From: Chitinophaga rhizophila
Lineage (GTDB): Bacteria > Bacteroidota > Bacteroidia > Chitinophagales > Chitinophagaceae
DNA: 64,000 nucleotides
Reading direction: 5' to 3'
Assembly (NCBI RefSeq): GCF_019492185.1
Contig: NZ_JAICCF010000001.1
Location: 186,001-250,000 of the forward strand
The notes beneath the pieces are model-generated. The model saw only the letters and a list, made by a program, of their open reading frames with translations. It had not been told where the DNA came from and made no database searches. The position numbers were made by a program, and so were the translations under genes. Shown piece after piece: positions 1 through 8,676 of the stretch. Position 1 is the first letter of the stretch. The number at the start of each line of letters is the position of its first letter.

Positions 1-15
1 CCAAATATTCCCGTT

Positions 16-3000
16 ATGAAAATGATCAAATCTACATTTGATGCTCGCGGAGCTATGCGGGCAAATGTCTGGTTGCGCCAATGCTGGTCCAACAGGATAC
101 AGCTGATCCAGCGTTTACTACTGCCTCTCTGTCTGTTGATTTCCTGTACCCTCCATGCGCAATACCTGCTGCTGGACGATATGGAAGGTCGTGGACTATG
201 TTCCGGCAGATGGACATATTACGCTGGCAATACAACAACCGGTAAAGTTGAATTTGGCGTTCCGAATCCTAACCCTTCAGGATTGAATACCAGTCCGCTG
301 GTAGCCAAATTCACAAAGGACACCAGCAGCTTTGAATACATGAGCGCCTCGTGTCAATTGCAGGACTCATTTGACCTGTCTGTGTCCAGTACTTTCAAAA
401 TGCTTGTATACAGCAGCACGCTGGACGAAATCATGTTTAAATTACAACCCGGCAGCAACTATAGCAAGGCCATATTTTTCACCTTCAAGCCTTCCCGTGT
501 CAATACCTGGGAAGAAGCCAGTTACAACTTCAACAGCGTAAAACACCGCACTGATTTCAATACTGTTGCCATCCAGTACATTGATGGTAAAAAAGCGAAC
601 GGTGTCTTATATTTTGATCTCCTGCAAGCACCACATCCTACCGCTATCACGGTAAAGGATACCAGTATTTCAATGGGCAGCGAAAACGGTGCAACACTTA
701 CTGCCAAAGTTACCGGCGGTACTTTTGCGACTACCTTGACCAGCGCTAACTGGCGGGCAGCGAATCTGCCTCCCGGTGTGACTGTTGCCAGTGTTAACCG
801 TATAAATGATAGTATCGCTACGATTACGCTCAGTGGTAATTCTCCTGCAAATTATTCACGCTCCGTACTAAAGCTAACTGTTGCCGGTGTTGAACTGGCC
901 GACACAAACACGATTACTTACACCGCAAAAGGTAATGTGGTTTTTGAAGGCAATCCTGCCTGGACCCTCGTCTTTTCAGATGAATTTAATGGGACAGGTA
1001 TGCCTGATCGTAGTAAATGGTACATAGACCCCCGTCCTAAAGGATGGATCAACGGCGAACAGCAGGTATACGTAGATTCAACCCGTGATAATGCCAGACA
1101 GCGGAATGGCCATCTTGTAATTACCGGGAAGAAAGACTATCCCACCGGCAACGCCGCAGAACCATGGTCTTCTGCACGCCTCGTTACGCAGGGCAAATTT
1201 GATTTCCGTTATGGTAAAGTAGAGGTCAGAGCAAGACTGCCGCGTGCGCGTGGATCCTGGCCTGCCATCTGGCTTATGCCTACCACCAGCGCATACGGCG
1301 CGTGGCCCAGAAGCGGTGAGCTGGATGTAATGGAACATGTAGGCAATAAATTTGGCACTGTACTCTCTACTATCCATACTCAGAAGCGTAACTGGACGAA
1401 TACAGGTGGTATTTCAGGAACGAAAATCATGATGGACGTAGATACCGTATTCCATGTGTATGCGATGGAATGGAATGCAGACTCAATCAGATTTACTTTT
1501 GACAGTTCACATATCCTGACGTATGTCAATCCACGCACAGACTGGCAGGACTGGCCATTCGACCAGCAGTTCTTCCTTATCCTGAACCTGGCAATAGGTG
1601 GAGGTATGGGTGGTGCTGTTACAGATGCGGACTGGCCTGACAGCATGTTGGTAGACTATGCCAGGATATACCAGAAAGGTATCGGTACGCCTGTACTTGA
1701 CTCTATCCAGGTCACGCCGGCCAGCACTTCGTTTCTTCCTGGTAAACAACAGCAGTTTACAGCAAAAGCCCTTGATCAGAATGGAAGACCTCTTAATATT
1801 ACGCCAGTGTGGAGTATAACCGGCACTGGTAACAGTATTACTGCTGAAGGATTGGCTACGCTGAATAATTCGGGACAAGTCACTGCTACCGCTACATTGG
1901 ATACCACTACCAAAACAGGACGCGCGTTCGTCACTAAAAGACCAACAAACTACAAGAACATTCCGGCCAGGATACAGGCAGAGGCCTTCGATAACAGCAA
2001 CGTATGTTGTACGGAACCTACCACCGATAACGGCGGCGGACTAAACGTCAGCTACATCGGCACAGGTACCTGGTTTGAATACGACATCAACGTTCCAGCC
2101 GCAGGCAGCTACCGCATACAGTATCGCGTTGCTGTAAATAGCGCATCCAGCCTGAAAGTGCTGTCAGATACTAATACCTTGCAAACTGTCAACCTGCCCG
2201 CAAGCGGAGGCTGGCAGAAATGGATCACAGTAACTTCTGCGCCGCTGCCATTAAACCAGGGACAACAAACCATCCGTATTGTTGCCAATAAAGACGGCTG
2301 GAACTTTAACTGGATAAATATTGTACCGGCAGATGCGTTTCAACTTTCCCGCCTGGTGGTAAAACCAGATACTGCAACACTCCTGACAGGACAAACACTC
2401 ACCTATTCAACAACTGCATATGCGCAGGATAGCAGCCTGATACCCTCCGCCCCTGTATGGTCGGCGTCACCGGGCAGCACAATCAGTAGTAGCGGTGTAT
2501 TTACCGCCAACACAGCTGGTAATTATGTGGTAAAAGCAACCCAGGGACTGATTGCAGATTCTGCAACTGTAAACGTTATTACGCCACCGCAACTAGTCAG
2601 GATCGCTATTACGCCGCTTTCCGCAACTGTGCCGCTGAGAGCATCGCAGCAGTTCGTAGCCAACGGATTTGATCAACGAAATAATCCTTTTACATTCAAA
2701 CCAGTCTGGCATACAACAGGCACTGGTAATACCATTGACACCAATGGCATATTCACTGCCGGCACTGCCGCAGGTACGTTTGTGATCACGGCAAGTAGTA
2801 ACAATATTTCAGATACTGTCATTATTACTACAGACTATACCTGCAGTGTAAATGATCAGTACGAAGCAGAAAGTGCTTCCAACCGTGCTACCAATACTGT
2901 ATTGGAAAACTGTACAGATATCGGCGGCGGACAAAATTTCACTAATCTCAGAACAGGTGACTGGTTTGCTTACAGCAATCTTAATGTGCCTGTTAATGGC

Positions 3001-3519
3001 CGCTACCGTATCAGTCTGAGGGTGCTCTCTACAGCGCCATCAAAAATATGGATAGGGCATAGCAACTTTAAATTTGATACTATCAATGTGCCTTCAACAG
3101 GCGGTGTATGGAAAACTATCAGTGACAGCATCAGGCTGCCGTCACTTAATTATACAGGAGTGCATGTATTAAGCGGCTCCTTAAAATTCAATTGGTTCAG
3201 TATAGATAATTGCGCGGAAGATACTTCAATGCCTAGCGTTTCGTATGCGGCAATAAAAGAAGTAGCGCATACAGGTATTGGGGGTTCGCCTGTTATTTAT
3301 CCTAACCCTACCAGTGGACAACTGACAATCAACTTAAACTGCGTGTCCTGTCAACGGATAAAGGTCTGCGACCTTCAGGGAAATATCTTACGACAATGGA
3401 ATATTGGAAAACTGGAAAAGATAGTCAGCAGAGATGTCAGCGCGTTACCAGCGGGCATGTATATCCTTAAAATTGAAGGAGATAACCCTGTGGCAGGGAT
3501 TCCGTTTATAAAAATATAA
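16..3519 (+). CDS. Secreted GH16 endo-beta-glucanase-like enzyme with two CBM6-type modules and T9SS sorting domain
   Basis: The product is 1167 aa and probably hydrolyses a beta-1,3 or mixed-linked glucan outside the cell. A hydrophobic signal segment ends near HAQ (about residue 49). The GH16 catalytic domain spans about residues 316-555 and carries the motif GELDVMEHVG, with E435 as likely nucleophile, D437 and E440 as acid/base. Before it lie an unassigned N-terminal domain and an Ig-like domain. After it come three Big-type Ig domains and two CBM6-like modules (about 650-770 and 946-1065, both with an 'AEA/AES...GG...G.WF.Y' pattern). The last 75 residues are a type A T9SS sorting domain starting at YPNPTSGQ. 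Met14 (position 55) is an equally possible start. Substrate is inferred from the family only. It is followed directly by an inverted-repeat element. Confidence 0.9.
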   Translation: MKMIKSTFDARGAMRANVWLRQCWSNRIQLIQRLLLPLCLLISCTLHAQYLLLDDMEGRGLCSGRWTYYAGNTTTGKVEFGVPNPNPSGLNTSPLVAKFTKDTSSFEYMSASCQLQDSFDLSVSSTFKMLVYSSTLDEIMFKLQPGSNYSKAIFFTFKPSRVNTWEEASYNFNSVKHRTDFNTVAIQYIDGKKANGVLYFDLLQAPHPTAITVKDTSISMGSENGATLTAKVTGGTFATTLTSANWRAANLPPGVTVASVNRINDSIATITLSGNSPANYSRSVLKLTVAGVELADTNTITYTAKGNVVFEGNPAWTLVFSDEFNGTGMPDRSKWYIDPRPKGWINGEQQVYVDSTRDNARQRNGHLVITGKKDYPTGNAAEPWSSARLVTQGKFDFRYGKVEVRARLPRARGSWPAIWLMPTTSAYGAWPRSGELDVMEHVGNKFGTVLSTIHTQKRNWTNTGGISGTKIMMDVDTVFHVYAMEWNADSIRFTFDSSHILTYVNPRTDWQDWPFDQQFFLILNLAIGGGMGGAVTDADWPDSMLVDYARIYQKGIGTPVLDSIQVTPASTSFLPGKQQQFTAKALDQNGRPLNITPVWSITGTGNSITAEGLATLNNSGQVTATATLDTTTKTGRAFVTKRPTNYKNIPARIQAEAFDNSNVCCTEPTTDNGGGLNVSYIGTGTWFEYDINVPAAGSYRIQYRVAVNSASSLKVLSDTNTLQTVNLPASGGWQKWITVTSAPLPLNQGQQTIRIVANKDGWNFNWINIVPADAFQLSRLVVKPDTATLLTGQTLTYSTTAYAQDSSLIPSAPVWSASPGSTISSSGVFTANTAGNYVVKATQGLIADSATVNVITPPQLVRIAITPLSATVPLRASQQFVANGFDQRNNPFTFKPVWHTTGTGNTIDTNGIFTAGTAAGTFVITASSNNISDTVIITTDYTCSVNDQYEAESASNRATNTVLENCTDIGGGQNFTNLRTGDWFAYSNLNVPVNGRYRISLRVLSTAPSKIWIGHSNFKFDTINVPSTGGVWKTISDSIRLPSLNYTGVHVLSGSLKFNWFSIDNCAEDTSMPSVSYAAIKEVAHTGIGGSPVIYPNPTSGQLTINLNCVSCQRIKVCDLQGNILRQWNIGKLEKIVSRDVSALPAGMYILKIEGDNPVAGIPFIKI

Positions 3520-3524
3520 ATAGT

Positions 3525-3560
3525 GGGGCTGACCAAAAAGTCAAAAAGGACTTTATGGTC
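3525..3560 (+). repeat. Left 36-bp terminal inverted repeat
   Basis: This is the exact reverse complement of 4194-4229. With the bases on either side it also forms its own hairpin (3519-3571, arms AATAGTGGGGCTGACC and GGTCAGCCCACTATT with one bulge), followed by a T run. It could therefore also terminate GH16 transcription. Confidence 0.85.
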
Positions 3561-3742
3561 AGCCCACTATTTTTGCCCAATAGTGGAGTGTTTTCGAACC
3601 AAATATTATCGATGATTAAAAGGTTATTTGTTAACATGTAGCTGTTATTGTACTATTTATAGAGATTAACATCGGATTAACCTGTCGAAGTCTGCATAAA
3701 GCTATTTTTGAAAATCATACTATAATAGTACCTAATATTTTT

Positions 3743-4201
3743 ATGGACAGAATATACAAAGAATGGTTCTCACAAATTAAACATAAAGTTCAACAAGCCC
3801 AGTTGCGGGCCACTAGTAATTTCAATATTATTCTGATTTAACTTTACTGGGATTTAGGAAAGGAAATCGTGTCGAGGCAGGCAGAATTTAAATGGGGCGA
3901 TAATTTTCTTCAACAGCTATCAACAGATTTAAAGGCAAGTTTTCCTCAAGTAAATGGATTTTCCCGTAGGAATTTATATACGATACGTCAATGGTACTTG
4001 TTCTTTTCTCAACAGTTCGAATTTGTGCCACAACCTGTGGCACAATTGCCTTGGTCGTATCAAAGAACCTTGATTTCCAAGGTAAAAGACATCGATATTG
4101 CCATTGTTTACGCGAATGCCACCCATAAAAACGGTTGGTCCCGTGATACGCTTAACAGATTAATCTTAAAAATTGATCCAAAAAATTGGGACCGACCATA
4201 A
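3743..4201 (+). pseudogene. DUF1016 (YhcG-like) N-terminal domain remnant
   Basis: The reading frame from ATG 3743 gives a start typical of DUF1016_N (MDRIYKEWFSQIKHKV), then hits TAA at 3839-3841. Reading through the stop gives LYWDLGKEI, the conserved next segment of the family. The frame then stays open as a 110-aa stretch from 3869 that contains FSRRNLYTIRQWY and the 'QLPWSYQRTLISKVKD' region. The C-terminal PD-(D/E)XK nuclease domain of complete YhcG-family proteins is absent, and the frame ends inside the right inverted repeat. It is a nonsense-interrupted, 3'-truncated gene carried inside the element. Whether the 110-aa part is expressed from GTG 3869 is unknown. Confidence 0.7.
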
Positions 4202-4229
4202 AGTCCTTTTTGACTTTTTGGTCAGCCCC
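4194..4229 (-). repeat. Right 36-bp terminal inverted repeat
   Basis: This is the exact reverse complement of 3525-3560. It contains an inner stem, GACCA.AAAGTC with GACTTT..TGGTC. It covers the last codons of the DUF1016-like fragment and ends three bases before the stop codon of the convergent flavin monooxygenase gene. Confidence 0.85.
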
Positions 4230-4232
4230 TAG

Positions 4233-5264
4233 TCATGCGTTTACAACGCTATTCTTCTCTTTGTTAATCTCGCCCATAATCTCAGCAAACATTCTGATAG
4301 ACTTTATTCTGTCTTTGATATCAAAAGTAGGTGTAACGCATATTAGCTCATCTACTTTTGTTACATCCAGGAACTCACTGATTTGTTTCTTTACAGTCTC
4401 TTTACTTCCATAAAAGGAATATTTCAACATCTGATTGATAGCAGGATGTTTCGTTACATCCTTCAGATCATCGGTCATTTCTGCCGGTGGTTGTAAGGCA
4501 TCAGATACACCTGTCAGTACGCCGACAAACATTTTAATCAATGTTGTAAAGAGCATTTCAGCTTCACGATCAGTATCTGCTACAAACACGTTGACACCAG
4601 CGATGGTATATGGTTTGTTCAGTGATGGTGAAGGTTTAAACTCTTCGCGGTAGATCCTTAAAGCGTTCATCAGATGTGTAGTGGCAAAGTGACTGGCAAA
4701 CGCGTAGGGCAACCCTTTGTCAGCAGCAAGGTGAGCGCTGTCTGTACTGGAACCTAAAATGTACAATGGTACATCTGTGCCTTCTGCGATGGAAGCACGT
4801 ACTTGCGCCACTTTATTCTCTTCAGAAAAATACTGCTGAATTTTATTTACTTCCTGCGGAAATGAGTGCGCCGCCTGCATGAAATCAGAGCGTATAGCAC
4901 GGGCAGTCTGCTGGTCAGTACCTGGTGCCCTGCCTAATCCCAGATCAATACGACCAGGATATAAGTGAGCTAATGTCCCGAATTGTTCAGCGATAACCAG
5001 TGGAGAATGGTTGGGTAGCATGATGCCACCGGAGCCTACCCTGATTTTGTCTGTGTTATCGGCCACGTAACCTATCAGTATTGAAGGGGCATTGCTGCCC
5101 AGATAATTAGCGTTATGATGCTCTGCAAACCAATACCGCTGGTAATCCAATGCCTCCGCTTCCTTCGCTAACGCCAGCGAATTGTTCAGTGTCTCTTTTA
5201 TTGTACTGCCTTTCGGCACTAATGCCAGTTCTAAAATCGAATATGCGATACGCTGTTGTTCCAT
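4233..5264 (-). CDS. LLM-class flavin-dependent monooxygenase (luciferase-like)
   Basis: This 343-aa cytoplasmic protein covers the full luciferase-like TIM barrel. Motifs near the N-terminus include RYWFAEHHN and, in the middle, GSGGIMLPNHSPLVIAEQFGTL and PGRIDLGLGRAPG, typical of the MsnO8/YhbW-type subgroup. It probably uses FMNH2 and oxygen on an unknown organic substrate. It is monocistronic: it converges with the inverted-repeat element on one side and is separated by about 200 bases from the CheB-like gene. A TAGCTTTG -7-like box and two palindromes lie upstream (5354-5405), suggesting regulation. Confidence 0.9.
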   Translation of the reverse strand: MEQQRIAYSILELALVPKGSTIKETLNNSLALAKEAEALDYQRYWFAEHHNANYLGSNAPSILIGYVADNTDKIRVGSGGIMLPNHSPLVIAEQFGTLAHLYPGRIDLGLGRAPGTDQQTARAIRSDFMQAAHSFPQEVNKIQQYFSEENKVAQVRASIAEGTDVPLYILGSSTDSAHLAADKGLPYAFASHFATTHLMNALRIYREEFKPSPSLNKPYTIAGVNVFVADTDREAEMLFTTLIKMFVGVLTGVSDALQPPAEMTDDLKDVTKHPAINQMLKYSFYGSKETVKKQISEFLDVTKVDELICVTPTFDIKDRIKSIRMFAEIMGEINKEKNSVVNA

Positions 5265-5353
5265 ATTATTTGTTCTTTTACCATCCCATTAGCTACACAC
5301 TGCCATATATCCATCTCGGGATGACAGCGGGAGCCTTTTCTCAAAATTATAGT

Positions 5354-5405
5354 CAAAGCTAACCATAAATCGCTATACTTTGTATAGTACTTTCCCAAAG
5401 GAAAG
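5354..5405 (-). promoter_or_regulatory. Promoter and candidate operator region of the flavin monooxygenase
   Basis: On the minus strand TAGCTTTG (5354-5361) matches the Bacteroidota -7 consensus TAnnTTTG. No TTG element is found at the usual spacing. In its place are two neighbouring palindromes, CTATAC-ttt-GTATAG (5373-5387) and CTTTCC-caaa-GGAAAG (5390-5405). They could be binding sites for an unknown regulator; that role is inferred from position alone. Confidence 0.4.
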
Positions 5406-5472
5406 CTAAACTTATAGCAAGGATAGCAGTAAAAACGGTGTTTTGACTATCCGGAGACAGTAAAAATTCTAT

Positions 5473-6054
5473 TTATACATGGCGTTCCGATAGCTCGACC
5501 AGGTGACTTGCGATATCATCCAATGGTAGTATTACATTAGGGGAGTCATACTCGATCACATTTTTTGTCATTTCGCTATTTGCTCCAATCTCAGGCTCTT
5601 TGGTGATAACATACCCTCCCTGTTTGCCTATCATTGTTGTTCCAAAAGTGGCGGAATCTCCCATACCACCCAATACAACGGCAATCGCCCGCTCTTTGAG
5701 GTCCATAGCCATCGAATAAAACAGATCCTTAATAGCAGTGTTTATTAGTTCATGCGGCTTTCTCGCTCGGACGTGCAGCATTCCTTCATTAACGGATATC
5801 AGACTGTTTTCAGCGATAACATAGACATATCCGGGCTGTATCCTGGTAGTTGACGTGACTTTAATAACGGGAAGTGAACTGTACCGGCGTGCGAGTTCGG
5901 ACAACTTGCTTTCTCTGTCCCGTCTTAACGGAGCAACGACTATAAAAGCAATATGTACATTAGCGGGTATTTTTCCAAACAGTGTTTTCAGATCTTCTAT
6001 GCCGCCGCCAGACACTGCAATTGCAACAACTAAGAAACTCATACTTTTCAACAT
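5473..6054 (-). CDS. CheB methylesterase-like protein lacking catalytic His and Asp
   Basis: The product is 193 aa, the size of an isolated CheB C-terminal domain with no receiver domain. Family landmarks are present in order: VSGGGIEDL (nucleophile Ser15 kept), AFIVVAPLRRD, GYVYVIAENSLIS, IKDLFYSMAMDL, VVLGGMGDSATFG and GGYVITKEPEI. In normal CheB the second motif reads 'VVQHL' and the fifth 'GMGxDG'. Here the catalytic His position is Pro42 and the catalytic Asp position is Ser134 (an Asp sits one residue earlier). It is therefore probably not a working methylesterase. No cheR, receptor or kinase gene is nearby. It may bind protein partners, or be a relic. Confidence 0.75.
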   Translation of the reverse strand: MLKSMSFLVVAIAVSGGGIEDLKTLFGKIPANVHIAFIVVAPLRRDRESKLSELARRYSSLPVIKVTSTTRIQPGYVYVIAENSLISVNEGMLHVRARKPHELINTAIKDLFYSMAMDLKERAIAVVLGGMGDSATFGTTMIGKQGGYVITKEPEIGANSEMTKNVIEYDSPNVILPLDDIASHLVELSERHV

Positions 6055-6092
6055 TGGTTATCGTCAGGTGCAGAAATTGTGCCCAGTCTGCA

Positions 6093-8294
6093 TTACCAGG
6101 TTATGTCAACATGCTGGCCGCCGCTGATTTCATAGGCAAGATGCCCCTCCGCCAGTAAGTTGCCGGTGGTGGCAATCTTTTCTCCCTGTAAGCGGACTGT
6201 CAGCTGTGGCAACTCCTTATCGCTTATTTTCAACAACACCAGCCGGCAACGCAGTTGGTTGCTACCTAGTATATCAAAGGATACCTGTTGTTGTGAGTTG
6301 TCAAAACGCACAACCGGATAATCTACAGCAACACCAAAACCGGCTTCAGGTACATAATGGTAATGCCTGGGTACGATTCCAAATGCATTTCCTGAGCCAT
6401 ACACCTCCTGTCCCACGGCCCCTGAGGGTAGCCAACCGTCGTTAAGGTCTTCCAGTACGATCCATAAGTTCCGGTCAAGCTCGCCTGTTTTAATCTCCTT
6501 CGATAACATCTCTTCAGGAAGCATTGGAGGATAGTAATAGCATGCCCGGTCTATCAGATACCGTATATATTCACTTGCCAGCAGACGTATTGAGTCGGGA
6601 ACCGGCTCCCCTTCGGCCAGCGCCAGGTATTCATTAAGCGCACAGAACACTTCAGACTCTTCATAGGCCGCTGTGTAAGGAGCATCATTTAACGGGAACA
6701 GTCCAAAGAAGGTTCCATAATGTTTTCCGAATCCATAATTACAATCCCATAATTGTACATTCCGGAATATGTTAGCCAGGCAGGTAATGCTCAGGTCAAG
6801 ATACTGCCGTTTACCAGTTACCTTCCACAACTTTAGGAGCGCTTTTGCGCTGAAAGCAGTATTATTTGCCTGATAAAAGAGTTCAAATCCCAATCCGGCC
6901 AATGTCTCAGCAGCACGCTCTGCCTCTTCGAGGTAGGTTGCATTACCGGAAAGCTCATATGCCTGTAACAATATATGAGCGTATAGTCCTGCAACATCTT
7001 TTTCTCCACCCTTGCCTGGTGCTGTCTCCTCTTTAAGTACTTCGAGGGTATCCATTTTATAGAAAACCGGCCATTTATAATTGAAGTGCCTGGCTACCTT
7101 TGTTGTATAATCAAGCGAATCAAAGAAAAGCCGTTCCGCATCTTTATCTCCTTCAGCGGCTAAACGGGCAAGATTCAGCAACGGATGATGAAGATACCAG
7201 GAGTCCATAGTAAGCGGCGCTTTCTGTTCCTCCTCCCCTTCCAGCCAATCCTGCACAGCAGGTAGCCATCTCATGATGGTCTTTAGTTCGGGGTTATAGA
7301 AGTCATTAACCGTCTTCCGGATATCCGCTATAACAGGTAGGTCACGACCGCTCCACTTTGCGAAGTCGAGCTGCGGTAGCAGAACGGCCAGCTGTACCAT
7401 GATCTCCGGCGGCGTTTTATAATCACAGAAATAAGCGTTTAAATATTTCTTGCCAGCAATGTATGTCCAGCAACCATGATTATCCAGGTCTTGTAATCCT
7501 TTTTCAAGAATATCCGGCCAATGCTTATACGTGGTCTCTGGTCGCGGCATTTTCAGATACACTGCTGCTAGCATATCCACGAACTGCCTGCTCATGTCTG
7601 TATCTGTTATAGCGATATTTGTATCAAAGGTTACATATGCATCATTCACAATAAATGATTCATCTGCTGGCAGGGACTTGTCATTAGTGGTGGGCAATGC
7701 CATACCTATTTCCGGCCATTGGCCGCCTACGAGTTCTTTTGCAGATGTACCGGTCACTTCATTGTAAGCGGCCAGGGCGGTTAAATTCTGCAGGTAAAGC
7801 ACTGCTCCAAATGCAGGCTTCCTTTCTGTAAAGTATAACAGCCCTGAACGGGTACCAGCCTGCTTCACATGCAGCTCTCCTTCTGTATTCTCCGGTTTGT
7901 TATCTTCTCCTGAGACAACGATATCCCGCGGCCAGAAAGGAATGAATACCGGAGCAGCAGGGGTGAAAGTTGTCTGGTAATGCAGTACAGGCCATTTACC
8001 TTCATCTATTGTAATAAGTACACGCTGGTCGCCTGCAGGACAATCTGCGCCGATATGTAACCCAGTGTCTGACTTTGTACAGTATTTTATTGTCATATGA
8101 CCTCCCGCGCAATAGGCCGCCCGGAACATCACCTTACCTCCCGATGGCTGACTCACCGTTATCCATATCGAATCAGGCGTAGCATACACCTGGAAAGTAT
8201 ATGGCGCAAACACTATTTTATAGAGTTCCAGTTTTTCATCTGTCATAAAATAACGTGAGGCGGCAACCGCCCAGGGAGATAGTGAATGTGTCAT
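6093..8294 (-). CDS. Large unassigned protein, helical-toroid carbohydrate enzyme-like
   Basis: The product is 733 aa from ATG 8294; a TTG at 8333 would add 13 residues. I do not recognise a named family. No signal peptide or membrane segment is seen, so it is probably cytoplasmic. The N-terminal 200 residues are beta-rich. The middle (about 240-590) is a series of helix pairs with WYLHHPLLNLARLAAEG, KDVAGLYAHILLQAYELSG and YLEEAERAAETL, similar in style to (alpha/alpha)6 glycosidases and lyases. The last 100 residues are again beta-rich. A carbohydrate-acting role is inferred from this fold pattern and nothing more. It lies between two unrelated genes and is transcribed alone or with the CheB-like gene. 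Confidence 0.7.
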   Translation of the reverse strand: MTHSLSPWAVAASRYFMTDEKLELYKIVFAPYTFQVYATPDSIWITVSQPSGGKVMFRAAYCAGGHMTIKYCTKSDTGLHIGADCPAGDQRVLITIDEGKWPVLHYQTTFTPAAPVFIPFWPRDIVVSGEDNKPENTEGELHVKQAGTRSGLLYFTERKPAFGAVLYLQNLTALAAYNEVTGTSAKELVGGQWPEIGMALPTTNDKSLPADESFIVNDAYVTFDTNIAITDTDMSRQFVDMLAAVYLKMPRPETTYKHWPDILEKGLQDLDNHGCWTYIAGKKYLNAYFCDYKTPPEIMVQLAVLLPQLDFAKWSGRDLPVIADIRKTVNDFYNPELKTIMRWLPAVQDWLEGEEEQKAPLTMDSWYLHHPLLNLARLAAEGDKDAERLFFDSLDYTTKVARHFNYKWPVFYKMDTLEVLKEETAPGKGGEKDVAGLYAHILLQAYELSGNATYLEEAERAAETLAGLGFELFYQANNTAFSAKALLKLWKVTGKRQYLDLSITCLANIFRNVQLWDCNYGFGKHYGTFFGLFPLNDAPYTAAYEESEVFCALNEYLALAEGEPVPDSIRLLASEYIRYLIDRACYYYPPMLPEEMLSKEIKTGELDRNLWIVLEDLNDGWLPSGAVGQEVYGSGNAFGIVPRHYHYVPEAGFGVAVDYPVVRFDNSQQQVSFDILGSNQLRCRLVLLKISDKELPQLTVRLQGEKIATTGNLLAEGHLAYEISGGQHVDITW

Positions 8295-8676
8295 AGTAAA
8301 TAGTTTCTGCTTGTTTGGAGGATGTGAATACAAATCAATCGCTGCTACACCACATGGTGGTTATATTACGGATATGGCCTTCACCAACTCACCGCGAATA
8401 TTATACCGTAGTAATATTGCACCTGCTACACCCGAAGAAGCATCATATCAATAGCTGTCTGCTAAAAGGCATCGCACGACAGAAAATATCTTTAAGTATA
8501 TATGTACATAGTGTGTGTAAGACTATACACAACAATTACGGCAACACTGAAAGGTAATAAAACATCTGGTAGTTGCAATTTCAGTAATGATCAGTTAAAG
8601 CCCTCCCCGCCATATACTTCAGGGGAAAATTACAAGGATGGTATGTATTTAGTATCACCGTCACTATACTCAAACC

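Larger units (their letters stand above)
3525..4229. mobile_element. 705-bp element with 36-bp perfect inverted ends around a broken DUF1016 fragment
   Basis: The first 36 bases (3525-3560) are the exact reverse complement of the last 36 (4194-4229). The four bases TAGT lie immediately outside both ends (3521-3524 and 4230-4233), as expected for a target-site duplication. The element fills the gap between the stop codons of the GH16 gene and the convergent monooxygenase gene. It is more AT-rich than its neighbours and encodes no transposase. The ends (GGGGCTGACC, then runs of A) resemble insertion-sequence termini in general form, but no IS family is assigned. Reading it as a non-autonomous, MITE-like element is inference. 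Confidence 0.55.

Noticed and set aside
1078..1878. Three long frames opposite the GH16 catalytic region
   Set aside because: They are shadows of a strong coding region on the plus strand, without a family pattern of their own.
4186..4653. Plus-strand frames (75 and 72 codons) opposite the flavin monooxygenase gene
   Set aside because: They are antisense to a clear family member and the first one starts inside the inverted repeat.
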